Positions 15,580 to 23,905 of a DNA stretch of 32,956 nucleotides are shown piece by piece. The position numbers and the translations under genes were made by a program. Within the stretch, counting starts at the first letter, position 1, and every line of letters begins with the position of its first letter. The notes beneath the pieces are model-generated. The model was given only the letters and a program-made list of their open reading frames with translations. It was not told where the DNA came from and did not search any database. The stretch comes from Planctomycetota bacterium (GTDB lineage Bacteria > Planctomycetota > JAJSAM01): NCBI GenBank assembly GCA_025459285.1, contig JALOQY010000004.1, forward strand, positions 1 through 32,956. Direction: 5' to 3'.

Positions 15580-16325
15580 TCCCGCCTCCTCGCCACGACG
15601 ATCAGATCCGCCGAACGGGCCTCGTCGTACGGCTCGCCGCCGAAGCTCCCCAGCGCCTCGGCCACTTCCCCGCCGGCCGCCCGCACCATCGCCGAGAGCG
15701 CCGGAAGCGTGGCGGGCCAGAGGTCGGACCGGGAGAGGGAAGACCGGATCCGCTCCCCTTCCCGCTCGAGGACCACGAGGTCGAGGACGACCCGATCCTC
15801 GTGGACCTCGAAGAGCTTGAGGAAGAGGATCTCGCGACCGGCCCATTCGACCCTGCGCACCGGCAGGAGCCCGCCCCCCGCCGCACGGAGCTTCGGGTAG
15901 TTCAGCATGTGCAGGACGAGGAGCCCGCCGGGCCGAACGGCCCCGAAGAGCCCCGTGAGCGAACGTCCGACGCCCTCCGCCGTGCCGGCGAGCGGCAGCG
16001 AGTTCCCGAGGACGAGCACCGCGTCCTGCGGCGGCACGGCCTCGCCCACCCGATCGAAGGGGAGGGCGTGGACCTCGATCCCGGGCAGGCGCTCGCGGGC
16101 CCGCATCACCATCTCCGGTGAGAGGTCGGCGCCGGTGACCCGATAACCGAGGCGCGCGAGTTCCGCGAGGTGCATCCCCGTCCCGCAGGCGGCGTCGAGG
16201 ACGGTGCCGGCGCCGTCGGCCTTCAGCCGGAAAGAGAGGAACGCCATCTCCCGGGGGAGCCGCCGCTCCCAGTCCGTGAGCAGGTCGTAGCGCTCGGCGA
16301 TGGAATTGAACCCGATTTCGCTCAT
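15576..16325 (-). CDS. Class I SAM-dependent methyltransferase
   Basis: 249 aa. It opens with FNSIAERYDLLTDWERRLPREMAFL, typical of UbiE/Methyltransf_25-like enzymes. Motif I is VLDAACGTGMHLAELARLGYRVTGADLSPEM (from about residue 42), followed by a motif II/post-II region with VLVLGNSLPL near residue 101 and VRPGGLLVLHMLNYP near residue 129. The substrate is not evident; as the first gene of a quinol-oxidising operon it could act on a quinone precursor or another respiratory component, but this is inference from position. GAGG precedes the ATG by about 6 nt, and the candidate -24/-12 promoter lies about 10 nt upstream of the ATG. The ATG is downstream of a long open extension that overlaps the divergent regulator and is not credible as coding. 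Confidence 0.88.
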   Translation of the reverse strand: MSEIGFNSIAERYDLLTDWERRLPREMAFLSFRLKADGAGTVLDAACGTGMHLAELARLGYRVTGADLSPEMVMRARERLPGIEVHALPFDRVGEAVPPQDAVLVLGNSLPLAGTAEGVGRSLTGLFGAVRPGGLLVLHMLNYPKLRAAGGGLLPVRRVEWAGREILFLKLFEVHEDRVVLDLVVLEREGERIRSSLSRSDLWPATLPALSAMVRAAGGEVAEALGSFGGEPYDEARSADLIVVARRRE

Positions 16326-16345
16326 GGGCCCTCGTTCCCGGCAAG

Positions 16346-16360
16346 GCACGCGCCGTGCCG
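16346..16360 (-). promoter_or_regulatory. Candidate sigma-54 (-24/-12) promoter of the Rieske/cytochrome b/HAO-like operon
   Basis: Minus strand GGCACG-GCGC-GTGCC: GG and GC are separated by the required 10 nt, and the -24 element GGCACG is perfect after its first base. The -12 element is GTGC rather than TTGC. Predicted start is near 16334, only about 9 nt before the ATG, which keeps just the GAGG ribosome-binding site; that short leader is a weak point. The palindrome at 16423-16438 lies about 96 nt upstream of the start, a normal distance for an activator site. Confidence 0.4.
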
Positions 16361-16422
16361 AGCCGTGTGAGGCGGGACGGAACGCGCCCCGCGTTGCATT
16401 GCATCGCTCCATGCAGCATTTG

Positions 16423-16438
16423 TGTTGCGCATGCAACA
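16423..16438. promoter_or_regulatory. Operator-like palindrome TGTTGC-gcat-GCAACA
   Basis: Perfect 6-bp inverted arms around 4 nt, in the gap between the respiratory operon and its divergent sigma-54 activator. Related half-sites occur at 16393 (GTTGC) and 16457 (GCAAC), and a second inverted repeat TGCAT-cgctcc-ATGCA lies at 16400-16415. It overlaps where a -35 would lie for the activator gene, suggesting both an upstream activating site for the operon and autoregulation. Confidence 0.5.
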
Positions 16439-16448
16439 TCTTGCCGCC

Positions 16449-16454
16449 TATGAT
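16449..16454 (+). promoter_or_regulatory. -10 box (TATGAT) of the divergent activator gene
   Basis: TATGAT matches 5/6 of the consensus and ends 7 nt before the ATG at 16462. A weak TTGCGC lies 18 nt upstream, inside the palindrome. The predicted start is about 1 nt before the ATG. Confidence 0.5.
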
Positions 16455-16461
16455 TCGCAAC

Positions 16462-17766
16462 ATGCCGGTCTTCAGTGACTTGCGGCGCCGGAACCTGGAG
16501 GCGCTCTTCGATCTCGCGGGCGTGGGACTCTTCTCCACGGACCTCGACGGGCGGGTGCGGTCGATGAACCGGGAGGCCGAGCGGGCGCTGCGGCTCCGGC
16601 CGGGGCAGGCGATCGGTCTCGCGTGCCGGGAGATGCTCGGCGCCCACATGTGTTCCGAGGACTGCGCGCTGAAGCTGACTCGGAAGGACGGAGAGCCGCG
16701 CCGGGAGCATCTGCTGCGGGTCGTGGAGACGGACGGAACGCAGCGCGACCTCCTCTTTTCCACGGCCTTCCTCGACGCCCCGGATCCGGAGCACCGCGAG
16801 GTGGCGGTGGCCGTCCGGGACGTGACGGAGGCCGAGAGGCTGCGCCGGGCGCTCCGCGACCGCTGGACCTTCCACGGCATGGTGGCGGCCTCCCCGCGGA
16901 TGAAGGAGGTCTTCGCCCTCGTCACGGAGATGGCGCCCTATGATTCGACCGTCCTGCTTCTCGGTGAGTCGGGGACAGGGAAGGAACTCGTGGCACGGGC
17001 GATCCACGGGGAGAGCCGGCGGCGGACCGCCCCCTTCGTCACCGTGAACTGCTCGGCCTACTCCGAGGGGGTCCTCGAGAGCGAGCTGTTCGGCCACGTG
17101 GAGGGGGCCTTCACCGGCGCGGTCCGGAGCCGCGTGGGCCGCTTCGAGGCGGCCTCGGGCGGGACGGTCTTCCTCGACGAGGTGGGCGAGATCCCGCCGT
17201 CGATCCAGGTGAAGCTGCTGCGCGTCCTGCAGGAGCGGGTGCTGGAGCGGGTGGGGGACATGCGCCCGGTGCCGGTGGACCTCCGCGTGGTGGCCGCGAC
17301 GAACCGGGACCTCCGGAAGGCGGTGGCCGAGGGGCGGTTCCGGGAGGACCTCTACTACCGGCTCAAGGTGATCGCCATCGAGCTGCCGCCGCTCCGGGAT
17401 CGCCGCGAGGACATCCCGGCGCTCGCCGAACACTTCCTCGGGGGGCTTCGGGAGGCCACCGGGAAGGATGTCACGGCCTTCTCCCCGGAGGCGATGGACC
17501 TGCTGTTCCGCCACGCGTGGCCGGGGAACGTGCGCGAGCTGCGCAACGCGGTGGAGCACGCGGTGGTGAAGGCCTCGGGGACGGTGGCCGTGCCGGCGGA
17601 CCTCCCCCCGGAGGTCGGCCGCGGCCCCGCCGGTCCACCCCGCGACTCCGACCGCCGCCGCGCCGCGATCGACGCCGCCCTCCGTTCCGCCGGCGGCAAC
17701 CTCAGCCGCGCCGCCGCCCTCCTCGGCGTCCACCGCACCACCCTCTGGCGCTGGCTCCGCGGCTAG
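16462..17766 (+). CDS. Sigma-54-dependent activator: PAS sensor, AAA+ domain, Fis-type helix-turn-helix
   Basis: 434 aa. The ATG at 16462 follows a TATGAT box; the frame is open further upstream but that part crosses the intergenic palindromes. Residues 10-120 are a PAS domain ([21 protein letters not shown]) with a cysteine cluster C55-x8-C64-x3-C68, which might bind a metal or sense redox state. The AAA+ domain has Walker A GESGTGKE (168-175), GAFTGA (215-220), the loop that contacts sigma-54, and Walker B VFLDEVGE (from about 236). The C-terminus ends in a Fis-type DNA-binding helix pair ([21 protein letters not shown]). It is divergent from the Rieske/cytochrome b/HAO-like operon and is the obvious candidate regulator of it. 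Its TAG stop abuts repeat B. Confidence 0.93.
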   Translation: MPVFSDLRRRNLEALFDLAGVGLFSTDLDGRVRSMNREAERALRLRPGQAIGLACREMLGAHMCSEDCALKLTRKDGEPRREHLLRVVETDGTQRDLLFSTAFLDAPDPEHREVAVAVRDVTEAERLRRALRDRWTFHGMVAASPRMKEVFALVTEMAPYDSTVLLLGESGTGKELVARAIHGESRRRTAPFVTVNCSAYSEGVLESELFGHVEGAFTGAVRSRVGRFEAASGGTVFLDEVGEIPPSIQVKLLRVLQERVLERVGDMRPVPVDLRVVAATNRDLRKAVAEGRFREDLYYRLKVIAIELPPLRDRREDIPALAEHFLGGLREATGKDVTAFSPEAMDLLFRHAWPGNVRELRNAVEHAVVKASGTVAVPADLPPEVGRGPAGPPRDSDRRRAAIDAALRSAGGNLSRAAALLGVHRTTLWRWLRG

Positions 17767-17826
17767 CAGCCCGTCGGGGCCGGGGACGTTCTCGGCAATC
17801 CGACCCTTTACCCCGACGGGCTGCCA
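17765..17826. repeat. Palindromic intergenic repeat, family 1, copy B
   Basis: GCAGCCCGTCGGGG (17766-17779) and CCCCGACGGGCTGC (17811-17824) are perfect 14-bp inverted arms around 31 nt. Its minus strand aligns with copy A (shared CAGCCC-TCGGGG, TTGCCGAGAACG and GGCCCCGA). The left end is fused to the TAG stop of the activator gene, exactly as copy C is fused to the TAG of the signal peptidase gene. The whole 17767-17895 gap is filled by this repeat and the element next to it. Confidence 0.75.
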
Positions 17827-17886
17827 GGGGACGTACGTACCTTTTCACCTTTCCCGCGGGTGCCTGGCGCAGGAATGTGCCTGGCA
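17826..17886. repeat. Conserved element E next to repeat B
   Basis: It begins AGGGGACGTACGTACC and continues TTTTCACCTTTCC, matching the left arm of the element at 28946 with one extra G and one substitution. TGCCAGG (17822-17828) and CCTGGCA (17880-17886) bound it as a 7-bp inverted repeat, and GTGCCTGGC occurs twice inside. The pairing repeat + GGGACGTACGTACC element recurs at 28895-29043. Confidence 0.55.
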
Positions 17887-17895
17887 GCGGGGGAA

Positions 17896-19680
17896 TCAGC
17901 GCCCGGAGAGGCGGGCGAGGCCGCGGCGGGCGAGGTTGCCGGGAGAAGGGTCCATCTCGATGGAGCGACGGTAGTGCTGCTTCGCCTCGTCCCGGCGGCC
18001 GAGACTCTCCAGCGCGAAGCCGAGGTCATTCTCGGTGGCGGCGGAGGGGGCGAGCGAGGCGGAGGTGGCGAGGCTCTCGGCCGCGTCCGCAAAGCGGGCG
18101 AGGCGGAGGTAGGCGATGCCGCGATTGCGCAGCGCGGCGCCGTCCCGAGGTCGGATCGACAGGCCCCGCTCGAAGATCGGCAGCGCCTCCTCGATCCTGC
18201 CGGCGTCGCTCAGGGCCGTCGCGAGGTTGAACCACCCCTCTGCAAACTCCGGGCGATGGCGCACCGCCTCGCGGAACATCGGCACCGCCTCGTCGTAGCG
18301 TCCCGCGAGGCAGGAGGCCAGCCCGAGGTTCGTCCAGGCCATGTGGTACTCCGGCCGGTACTTCACGGTCAGCCGGTAGTGCTCCAGGGCTTCACGTTTC
18401 CGCCCGGAGAGGTCGAGTGCCACCGCGTAGTTGTAGTGCGCGAGGTAGTTGCGCTCCGTGACGGTAAACGCGTGGCGGAACAGGCTGAAGCTGTCCCTCC
18501 AGACGCCCACCTGCCGGAAGGTGAGCCACCCGAGCGCGCCGAGGACGATCACCGCGCCGGCCGCCGCGGGCGGGACGAGCCGGCGCGGCGACCTCGCGAG
18601 GGCCGCGGCCAGGACGAGGAAGACGCCGATGAGCGGCACGTAGGCGTATCGGTCCGCCATCGCCTGGTTGCCGACCTGCAGGATGCCGATCACCGGTCCC
18701 AGCGTCACGAGGTAGAGGAGCCACCCGGTCAGCAGCCAGGGCCATCGTCGTCTCACGGCGATCGCGGCGACCGTCGCGGAGAGGACGAAGAAGAGGGCCA
18801 GGACGAAATCGACCCACGGTACGTCCCGGCCGGGATGCGGGTAGAACGCGGCGAGTCCGGTGGGACGGATCGTGAGCAGCAGGTACCGGCCGGCGCACAT
18901 CACGGCGTTGGTGAACCGCGTCCAGAGCGGGAACTGATCGAGCGGCGCCAGCGCCGTCCCGGCCCGCTGGGCGAAGATGGCCACCACGCCGAACGAAAAC
19001 GACAGGGCGAACAGCGGCCACTTCTCGACCAGCGCCCTCCGGAGTCCGATCCGCCCGAGGCGCCCGAGCGGCCATCCGTCGAGGAGGACGAGGAGCACGG
19101 GCAGCGTGACGAGCATGGACTTCGCGAGGAGGCTTCCGGCGAACGCGAGGAGCACGAGGAGGCCGAGTCGCGCGGAGGGCCTTTGCGCCCATGACACGTA
19201 GGCGTGCACCGCGAGCAGGCCGAAGAGTGTGGAGAGCAGGTTCTTCCGCTCCGCCACCCACGCCACCGACTCCACGTTCAGAGGGTGGAGCGCGAAGAGC
19301 CCCGCCGCGAAGAGGCTCGCGAAGGCCGCTCCCGTCAGCCGCCGCAGGAGCAGCCACAGCAGGACCACGTTCGCGAGATGCATCGCGATGTTCACCGCCC
19401 GGTGGCCCGCGGGGACGCGGCCGAAGAGAGAGAGGTCGAGGGCGTGGGAGAGCCAGGTCAGCGGATGCCAGTTCCCCGCGTGGAAACGGGTGAAGGAAGC
19501 GCGGACGGCCTCCAGCCCGAGGCCGCGCTCGAAGAGCGGGTTCTCGAGGAGGTACGGCTGGTCGTCGAAGACGAACTCGTTGCCGAGCCCCGGCAGGTAG
19601 ACGGCCGCCGTGACGAGCAGGAGCAGGAGGAGCGCGGAGATCGGTCCCGCGAGCGGCTGGAGAATGCTTCGCGGACTCAT
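17896..19680 (-). CDS. GT-C/TMTC-like polytopic membrane protein with C-terminal TPR repeats
   Basis: 594 aa. About ten to twelve membrane helices cover residues 14-425. The first luminal loop has YLPGLGNEFVFDDQPYLLENP, the acidic FVFDD(D/Q) motif found in TMTC and other GT-C fold mannosyl/glycosyltransferase-like proteins, followed by HPLTWLSHALDLSLFG and LFALHPLNVESVAWVAERKNLLST, both characteristic of this bacterial TMTC-like family. Residues 435-585 are four to five TPR units (LAHYNYAVALDLSGRKREALEHYRLTVKYRPEYHMAWTNLG-type). Glycosyl transfer from a polyprenyl donor is a reasonable but unproven role. The ATG overlaps the stop of the upstream gene (ATGA), so the two are co-expressed. Confidence 0.88.
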   Translation of the reverse strand: MSPRSILQPLAGPISALLLLLLVTAAVYLPGLGNEFVFDDQPYLLENPLFERGLGLEAVRASFTRFHAGNWHPLTWLSHALDLSLFGRVPAGHRAVNIAMHLANVVLLWLLLRRLTGAAFASLFAAGLFALHPLNVESVAWVAERKNLLSTLFGLLAVHAYVSWAQRPSARLGLLVLLAFAGSLLAKSMLVTLPVLLVLLDGWPLGRLGRIGLRRALVEKWPLFALSFSFGVVAIFAQRAGTALAPLDQFPLWTRFTNAVMCAGRYLLLTIRPTGLAAFYPHPGRDVPWVDFVLALFFVLSATVAAIAVRRRWPWLLTGWLLYLVTLGPVIGILQVGNQAMADRYAYVPLIGVFLVLAAALARSPRRLVPPAAAGAVIVLGALGWLTFRQVGVWRDSFSLFRHAFTVTERNYLAHYNYAVALDLSGRKREALEHYRLTVKYRPEYHMAWTNLGLASCLAGRYDEAVPMFREAVRHRPEFAEGWFNLATALSDAGRIEEALPIFERGLSIRPRDGAALRNRGIAYLRLARFADAAESLATSASLAPSAATENDLGFALESLGRRDEAKQHYRRSIEMDPSPGNLARRGLARLSGR

Positions 19681-22600
19681 CGGAACTCGAACCTCGGGCC
19701 GGCTTGCTCCCACCACTCCCGGAGCGCCGCCACGGCCTTCGCCCGGTGTTCGGCCAGCCCGTCCGGCGCATAGCCCGGCTCCCGCCGGCCGGTCAGTCCG
19801 AAGACCGCGGCCATCGCCGCCTCGCGGACGCCCCGATCGGGGTCCTCCATCGCCGCGATGAGAGGGAGGATCACCGTGCGGCTCCGGACGAGCGCGAGCC
19901 GGTCCGCCGCCGTCTCGCGCACCGCCCGCGCGCCCGTGGCGAGGAGATCGACCGCCCCCCCCACGTCCCCCGCGGCGAGGAACACGCGGAGCGCGAAGAG
20001 CTGTTCGGGGACGGTGGCGGAGGGGTCGCGGGCCCGGGCGACGTCCGCGGCCAGCGCGCTCCGGAACGCCGCGGGGTCGCGCAGGCGCTCCGTAACGAGC
20101 CGCGCCGCGGCGTCTCCCCCGCCCTCCCCGCGCCGCAGGGCGTCGAGAAGTGCCGGGAGGTCGGTCGGCGGAGGGGCGGGCGGGGCCGATCCGAGGCCCC
20201 CCGTCTCGGCGCGCCGGAGGAGTTCCTTCAGCAGGGCGACGAGTTCGGGATCGGAGTCCGGCGGCGGCTCGTCGGGCATGGCCTCCCGCGCCTCCACGAA
20301 CCGCCCGAGCTTCGCCAGGGCGAAGGCCCGCTCGGCGCGGGCGAGGGGGCTTCGCGGGAAGATGGCGAGGGCCTCGGCGAGGGCGGCCAGCGCCGCCTCG
20401 TAACGGCCCTGGCGGTTCAGCGCCCGGCCGAGCCAGGCGTGGGCGAGGTCCCGCTTGAACGCGTTCCCCATGGCCGCCGCCCGCCGGAACTCCTTCTCCG
20501 CCTCGACGAACCGCCGGTCGGCGCAGTGGCGCATTCCCAGGGAGATCGCCCAGCCGTACCGGGCGTTCGTCCGGAGGTAGCCCGCCGAGGCGTCCTCCGG
20601 GTTCCACGTGACCGCCCGGTCGTAGGCCTCGAGGGCGCTCACGAGCGCGTCCCGCTGCTGTTCGCGGTCCTTCACCGCGTCGAAGTACCCGGCGCGCGCC
20701 ATGTGGTGCTCGGCCTCGAGGAAGCTCTGCCCTCCCTCGAAGGCCGCGTCGAGGGACTGCCGGAAGCCCTCCCGGTCGCCCTCCGGCACCCCCGCGAGGT
20801 CCGCGATCTCCGAGACGGGCCGGCGCAGCGCGTGGAGCACGGCGAGGTTGTCGGCGAGGAACGTGCTCGCGAAACCCACGGGGATCGCCCGGAACTCCAT
20901 CTCCGGCCGCTCGTCGGTCATCACGCGCGCCCCGGCGAGCGCCCTGCGCAGCGGCTCGCCCCCCGTCACGTACGCGCCGAGGATCTGGCACGGGTCCGCG
21001 AAGGAGATCGCCCGGAGGTCCCCGGCCACGCCCTCCGCCCGCGCCCGCTCGGCCATGCGGGCGGCGTCGATCGGCAGCGGCTCGGCGGAGCCGACGAGCA
21101 TGGAGGTGCCCTCCACGAACCAAAGGCTCGCTTCGGGGAAGACCGCGACGAAGGTGGCGAGGAGCATCCGGTACGAGTCGCTCGACATGGCGTGGATCGG
21201 GATCCACTGGACCATCACGCCGCCCGGGCCCAGGCGCGCCCGCCCGAGGCGGTAGAAGTCCTCGGTGTAGAGGTGGACCGCCCCCGGGGTGTAGGGCATG
21301 AGCGGCTCGAGGGTGATCACGTCATACCGGCGCTCCGTGTTCCGGAGGAAGTTCCGCCCGTCGGCGACGTGGATCCCCACCGGGTACGGGCGCGGCGCCC
21401 CTCCCGCGATGCCCCGGTTCACGTCGGCGAACCTCGGCGCGAGGGCGAGCACGTCCTTCGCGATCTCCACGACGTCGAGCCGTCCGAGGGGGTGGAGCGA
21501 GGCGGAGCCGGCGGTCGTGCCGGTCCCGAAGCAGATCACGAGCACCTCGGCGCCCGCGCCCTTCGGGGCGAGCAGGAGCGGCAGATGGGCGAGGAGCCGC
21601 ATGTACTTGTACTGGGGCCCGGTGGCCGCGGCCTCGAAGGCGTCGGTGTAGATCGCGCGGACGCCGTTGCGGCGGTCTTCCACCACGCTGACCGCGCCGT
21701 CGAGCCCCTCGATCGAGGAGGTCAACTCCCGCTCGAGCCCGCGCTCGCCCCGGAAGACGTGGGAGTGGAGGATGAATGGCGTGGTCGGCCGAGAGAGCGC
21801 GACGAGGAGGACCGCCCCGGCCAGCAGGGGAAGGGCGGGCAGCAGCCGGCGCCATCCGAGGAGGAGGAGCCCCGTCACCCCGGAGACCGCGAGGATGACC
21901 ACGGCACCGCGGGCCATACCCGCGAGCGGCACGAGCACGAGCCCCGCGAGGAGCGCCCCGGCCACCGAGCCCAGCGTGCTCGCCGCGGAGACTCCGCCCA
22001 CCACGCGCCCGAGGCGGGCGGGATCCGCCGCCGCCATCCGCACCACCGCCGGGAAGATGCCGCCCATCACGAGGGCGGGCGGGAACAGCACGGCGAACGA
22101 GGCGACGAAGAGGCTCGCGGCGTGGACGGTCTTCCAGTCGGCGAAGAGCCGGTCGGCGAGCCCCTTCGCGAACCGTGTGAGGTCAAGCTGGCGCGTCAGG
22201 GCGAAGAGGACTCCGGCGGAGACGACGGCCAGGAGGAGGAAGAGCAGGCCGACGTATGCGCGGAGGTTCTTCACGCGATGGACGACCGCGCCCGACAGGA
22301 CCGCCCCGAGGGCGAGTCCGGCGAGGAACGTCGAGAGCATCGCCGCGAACGTGAAGGTGAAGCCCTCGAGAAAGAAGACGAGCATCCGCGTCCAGAGGGT
22401 CTCGCTGGCGAGGGCCACGAAACCCGAGGCGCAGGCGGCGGCGAGGGCCAGCGTCGGGGCGGCTTGCGGTGTCGGCCCCGAGGCCTCGGGCGGCGCGGCC
22501 GTCTGGCGGCGGGCGAGGAGCAGGGCCGCGCCGGCGATGGCCAGGTTCATCGCCCCGGCGGCGTAGGTGCTGCCGTAGACACCGACGTGGCGCACGAGCA

Positions 22601-23081
22601 CGAAGCCCGCGAGGGCCGTCCCCGCCACCGCGCCGAAGGTGTTGAGGCCGTAGAGGAGACCGATGCGGCTCCCGAGGCCACCGAGCGAGCGGACGACGAA
22701 GCGGGCCAGCACCGGGAGCGTGCCGCCCATCAGTGTCGTGGGGAGGAGCAGCGCGGCGAAGGCGAGGAGGCCGGTGGCGATCCGGCTGCTCCCGCCTGCC
22801 GCACCGGCGAAGGCGAGGAGCGCGGGGAAGAGGAAAACGAGGCCCGCCACGCCCGCCTCGAGGATCGCGTAGAGGCGGAGCGGGTGCTTCGACCGGTCGG
22901 CCAGCCCCCCGAAGAGTCGGGCTCCGATGGCGAGGCCGAGCATCCACGCGGCGAGGATGAGGCTCACGACGATCGTGGTGGAGCCGAGGAGCAGGACGAG
23001 CCGCCGCGTCCAGGCGACCTCGCAGACGAGGGCCGAGGCCCCGGAGAGGAAGAACAGGAGGTAGACCGCCGCGCGTGCCAC
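19677..23081 (-). CDS. Large membrane protein with spermidine-synthase-like domain, TPR and HEAT-like C-terminus
   Basis: 1134 aa, GTG start. Residues 1-430 are about twelve to fourteen membrane helices in two MFS-like halves (each begins with the SG-x-xALxxExxWTRxL motif: residues 14-28 and 219-233). Residues 440-720 are a SAM-binding spermidine-synthase-like domain: VICFGTGTTAG at 515-525, DVVEIAKDV at 536-544, VADGRNFL at 572-579 and ITLEPLMPYTPG at 589-600, where Glu replaces the catalytic Asp. Residues 780-940 contain TPR units (RYEAALAALAEALAIFPRSP), and the last 180 residues look like HEAT or armadillo helices (DPDRGVREAAMAAVFGLTG). The missing catalytic Asp suggests it is not a normal aminopropyltransferase. 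It is the second protein of this type in the window and is coupled to the TMTC-like gene. Confidence 0.87.
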   Translation of the reverse strand: MARAAVYLLFFLSGASALVCEVAWTRRLVLLLGSTTIVVSLILAAWMLGLAIGARLFGGLADRSKHPLRLYAILEAGVAGLVFLFPALLAFAGAAGGSSRIATGLLAFAALLLPTTLMGGTLPVLARFVVRSLGGLGSRIGLLYGLNTFGAVAGTALAGFVLVRHVGVYGSTYAAGAMNLAIAGAALLLARRQTAAPPEASGPTPQAAPTLALAAACASGFVALASETLWTRMLVFFLEGFTFTFAAMLSTFLAGLALGAVLSGAVVHRVKNLRAYVGLLFLLLAVVSAGVLFALTRQLDLTRFAKGLADRLFADWKTVHAASLFVASFAVLFPPALVMGGIFPAVVRMAAADPARLGRVVGGVSAASTLGSVAGALLAGLVLVPLAGMARGAVVILAVSGVTGLLLLGWRRLLPALPLLAGAVLLVALSRPTTPFILHSHVFRGERGLERELTSSIEGLDGAVSVVEDRRNGVRAIYTDAFEAAATGPQYKYMRLLAHLPLLLAPKGAGAEVLVICFGTGTTAGSASLHPLGRLDVVEIAKDVLALAPRFADVNRGIAGGAPRPYPVGIHVADGRNFLRNTERRYDVITLEPLMPYTPGAVHLYTEDFYRLGRARLGPGGVMVQWIPIHAMSSDSYRMLLATFVAVFPEASLWFVEGTSMLVGSAEPLPIDAARMAERARAEGVAGDLRAISFADPCQILGAYVTGGEPLRRALAGARVMTDERPEMEFRAIPVGFASTFLADNLAVLHALRRPVSEIADLAGVPEGDREGFRQSLDAAFEGGQSFLEAEHHMARAGYFDAVKDREQQRDALVSALEAYDRAVTWNPEDASAGYLRTNARYGWAISLGMRHCADRRFVEAEKEFRRAAAMGNAFKRDLAHAWLGRALNRQGRYEAALAALAEALAIFPRSPLARAERAFALAKLGRFVEAREAMPDEPPPDSDPELVALLKELLRRAETGGLGSAPPAPPPTDLPALLDALRRGEGGGDAAARLVTERLRDPAAFRSALAADVARARDPSATVPEQLFALRVFLAAGDVGGAVDLLATGARAVRETAADRLALVRSRTVILPLIAAMEDPDRGVREAAMAAVFGLTGRREPGYAPDGLAEHRAKAVAALREWWEQAGPRFEFR

Positions 23082-23157
23082 GCCCCAAGGATACCGGCCC
23101 CCGCGCGTGGAACCCCATGTGGTCGGGGGGCCGGGTCCCGGCCGCCGCTGGCGGCGA

Positions 23158-23186
23158 GGCCTCCCGGAAGAAGTTCCCGGGAGGCC
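23158..23186 (-). terminator. Hairpin terminator downstream of the SYLF lipoprotein gene
   Basis: Perfect 10-bp stem GGCCTCCCGG / CCGGGAGGCC with a 9-nt loop, starting 10 nt after the stop codon. No U-tract follows. The remaining 23082-23157 stretch, between this hairpin and the next gene's start, shows nothing. Confidence 0.55.
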
Positions 23187-23196
23187 CCCCCGGAGA

Positions 23197-23748
23197 TCAG
23201 ATCTCCTGGTAGCTGAACTTCTGTCCGCCGACCGAGGCCTCGAGCATCAGCCCCGTCTCGTCCATGGTGAACACCGCGACGCCGTCGCGGAACTTGGCGT
23301 TCTCGCCGGCGCCGGACTTGAGCGCGACGGCCGTCGCCTGGGCGTTGAAGCGGTAGTTGCCCTGCTTGAAGGTCTCGACCGAGTCCCACGTCTCGAAGCA
23401 GATGATCTCGCTGTAGGACTGTCCGCCGACCTGGGCACCGATCGAGGTCTGGGTGAGATCGCAGTAGCCCACGGCCCGGCCGTTCGAGTACAGCACACCC
23501 TTGCCGTAGGCGCCCCCTACACCGAGACCGCCCTTGCCGATCGAGGGGAAGACCGCGTACCCCGCGGACCGGCTCAGGATCCCGACGATGGTCGGATCGG
23601 TGAACCGCGCCTTCGAGAGAGCGGCATCCGCTTCGGCGCGGATGTCGGCCTTGCCCTGCACCGTGGCCGGCGCCGTCGCGCAGCCGGTCGTCACGAGAAA
23701 GATGACCGCGATGGCCATCATGCCTGTCAGTTTCATGAAGTACGTCAT
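23197..23748 (-). CDS. SYLF/Ysc84-domain lipoprotein
   Basis: 183 aa. AGGA lies 9 nt before the ATG at 23748. The signal peptide ends in a lipobox (VTTGC, C23), so the protein is lipid-anchored. The mature part matches the SYLF (YSC84-related) domain: ILSRSAGYAVFPSIGKGGLGVGGAYGKGVLYSNG, then YCDLTQTSIGAQVGGQSYSEIICFET, with the usual C-terminal GVAVFTMDETGLMLEASVGGQKFSY. SYLF domains bind phosphoinositides in eukaryotes; in bacteria they are periplasmic or envelope lipoproteins of unclear role. It is the last gene of a three-gene envelope cluster, 157 nt after the amphipathic lipoprotein. Confidence 0.93.
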   Translation of the reverse strand: MTYFMKLTGMMAIAVIFLVTTGCATAPATVQGKADIRAEADAALSKARFTDPTIVGILSRSAGYAVFPSIGKGGLGVGGAYGKGVLYSNGRAVGYCDLTQTSIGAQVGGQSYSEIICFETWDSVETFKQGNYRFNAQATAVALKSGAGENAKFRDGVAVFTMDETGLMLEASVGGQKFSYQEI

Positions 23749-23905
23749 CGTTGCACGTCCTTTCGAAAGCGGTCGGCGGCGGAGAGAGGCCCCGGCTTCG
23801 ATCCGCACAACTCAAGACCGTCTGTCTCCGTCGCCGGAGCGAGCGACCGACCCGCGGCCGCCGGCTCCGGGCAGTTGGAGATCGACCGCCACGTCACCCG
23901 GACCG

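Noticed and set aside
16326-17733. N-terminal extensions of the methyltransferase and Rieske frames into the divergent activator
   Set aside because: Both frames stay open far upstream, but the extensions are Arg-rich and run antisense to a clear AAA+ gene; the short starts have ribosome-binding sites or stop/start overlaps.
19704-23216. Open frame of 1170 codons on the plus strand
   Set aside because: Opposite the 1134-aa membrane protein; low-complexity Arg/Glu/Gly translation with no membrane helices or motifs.
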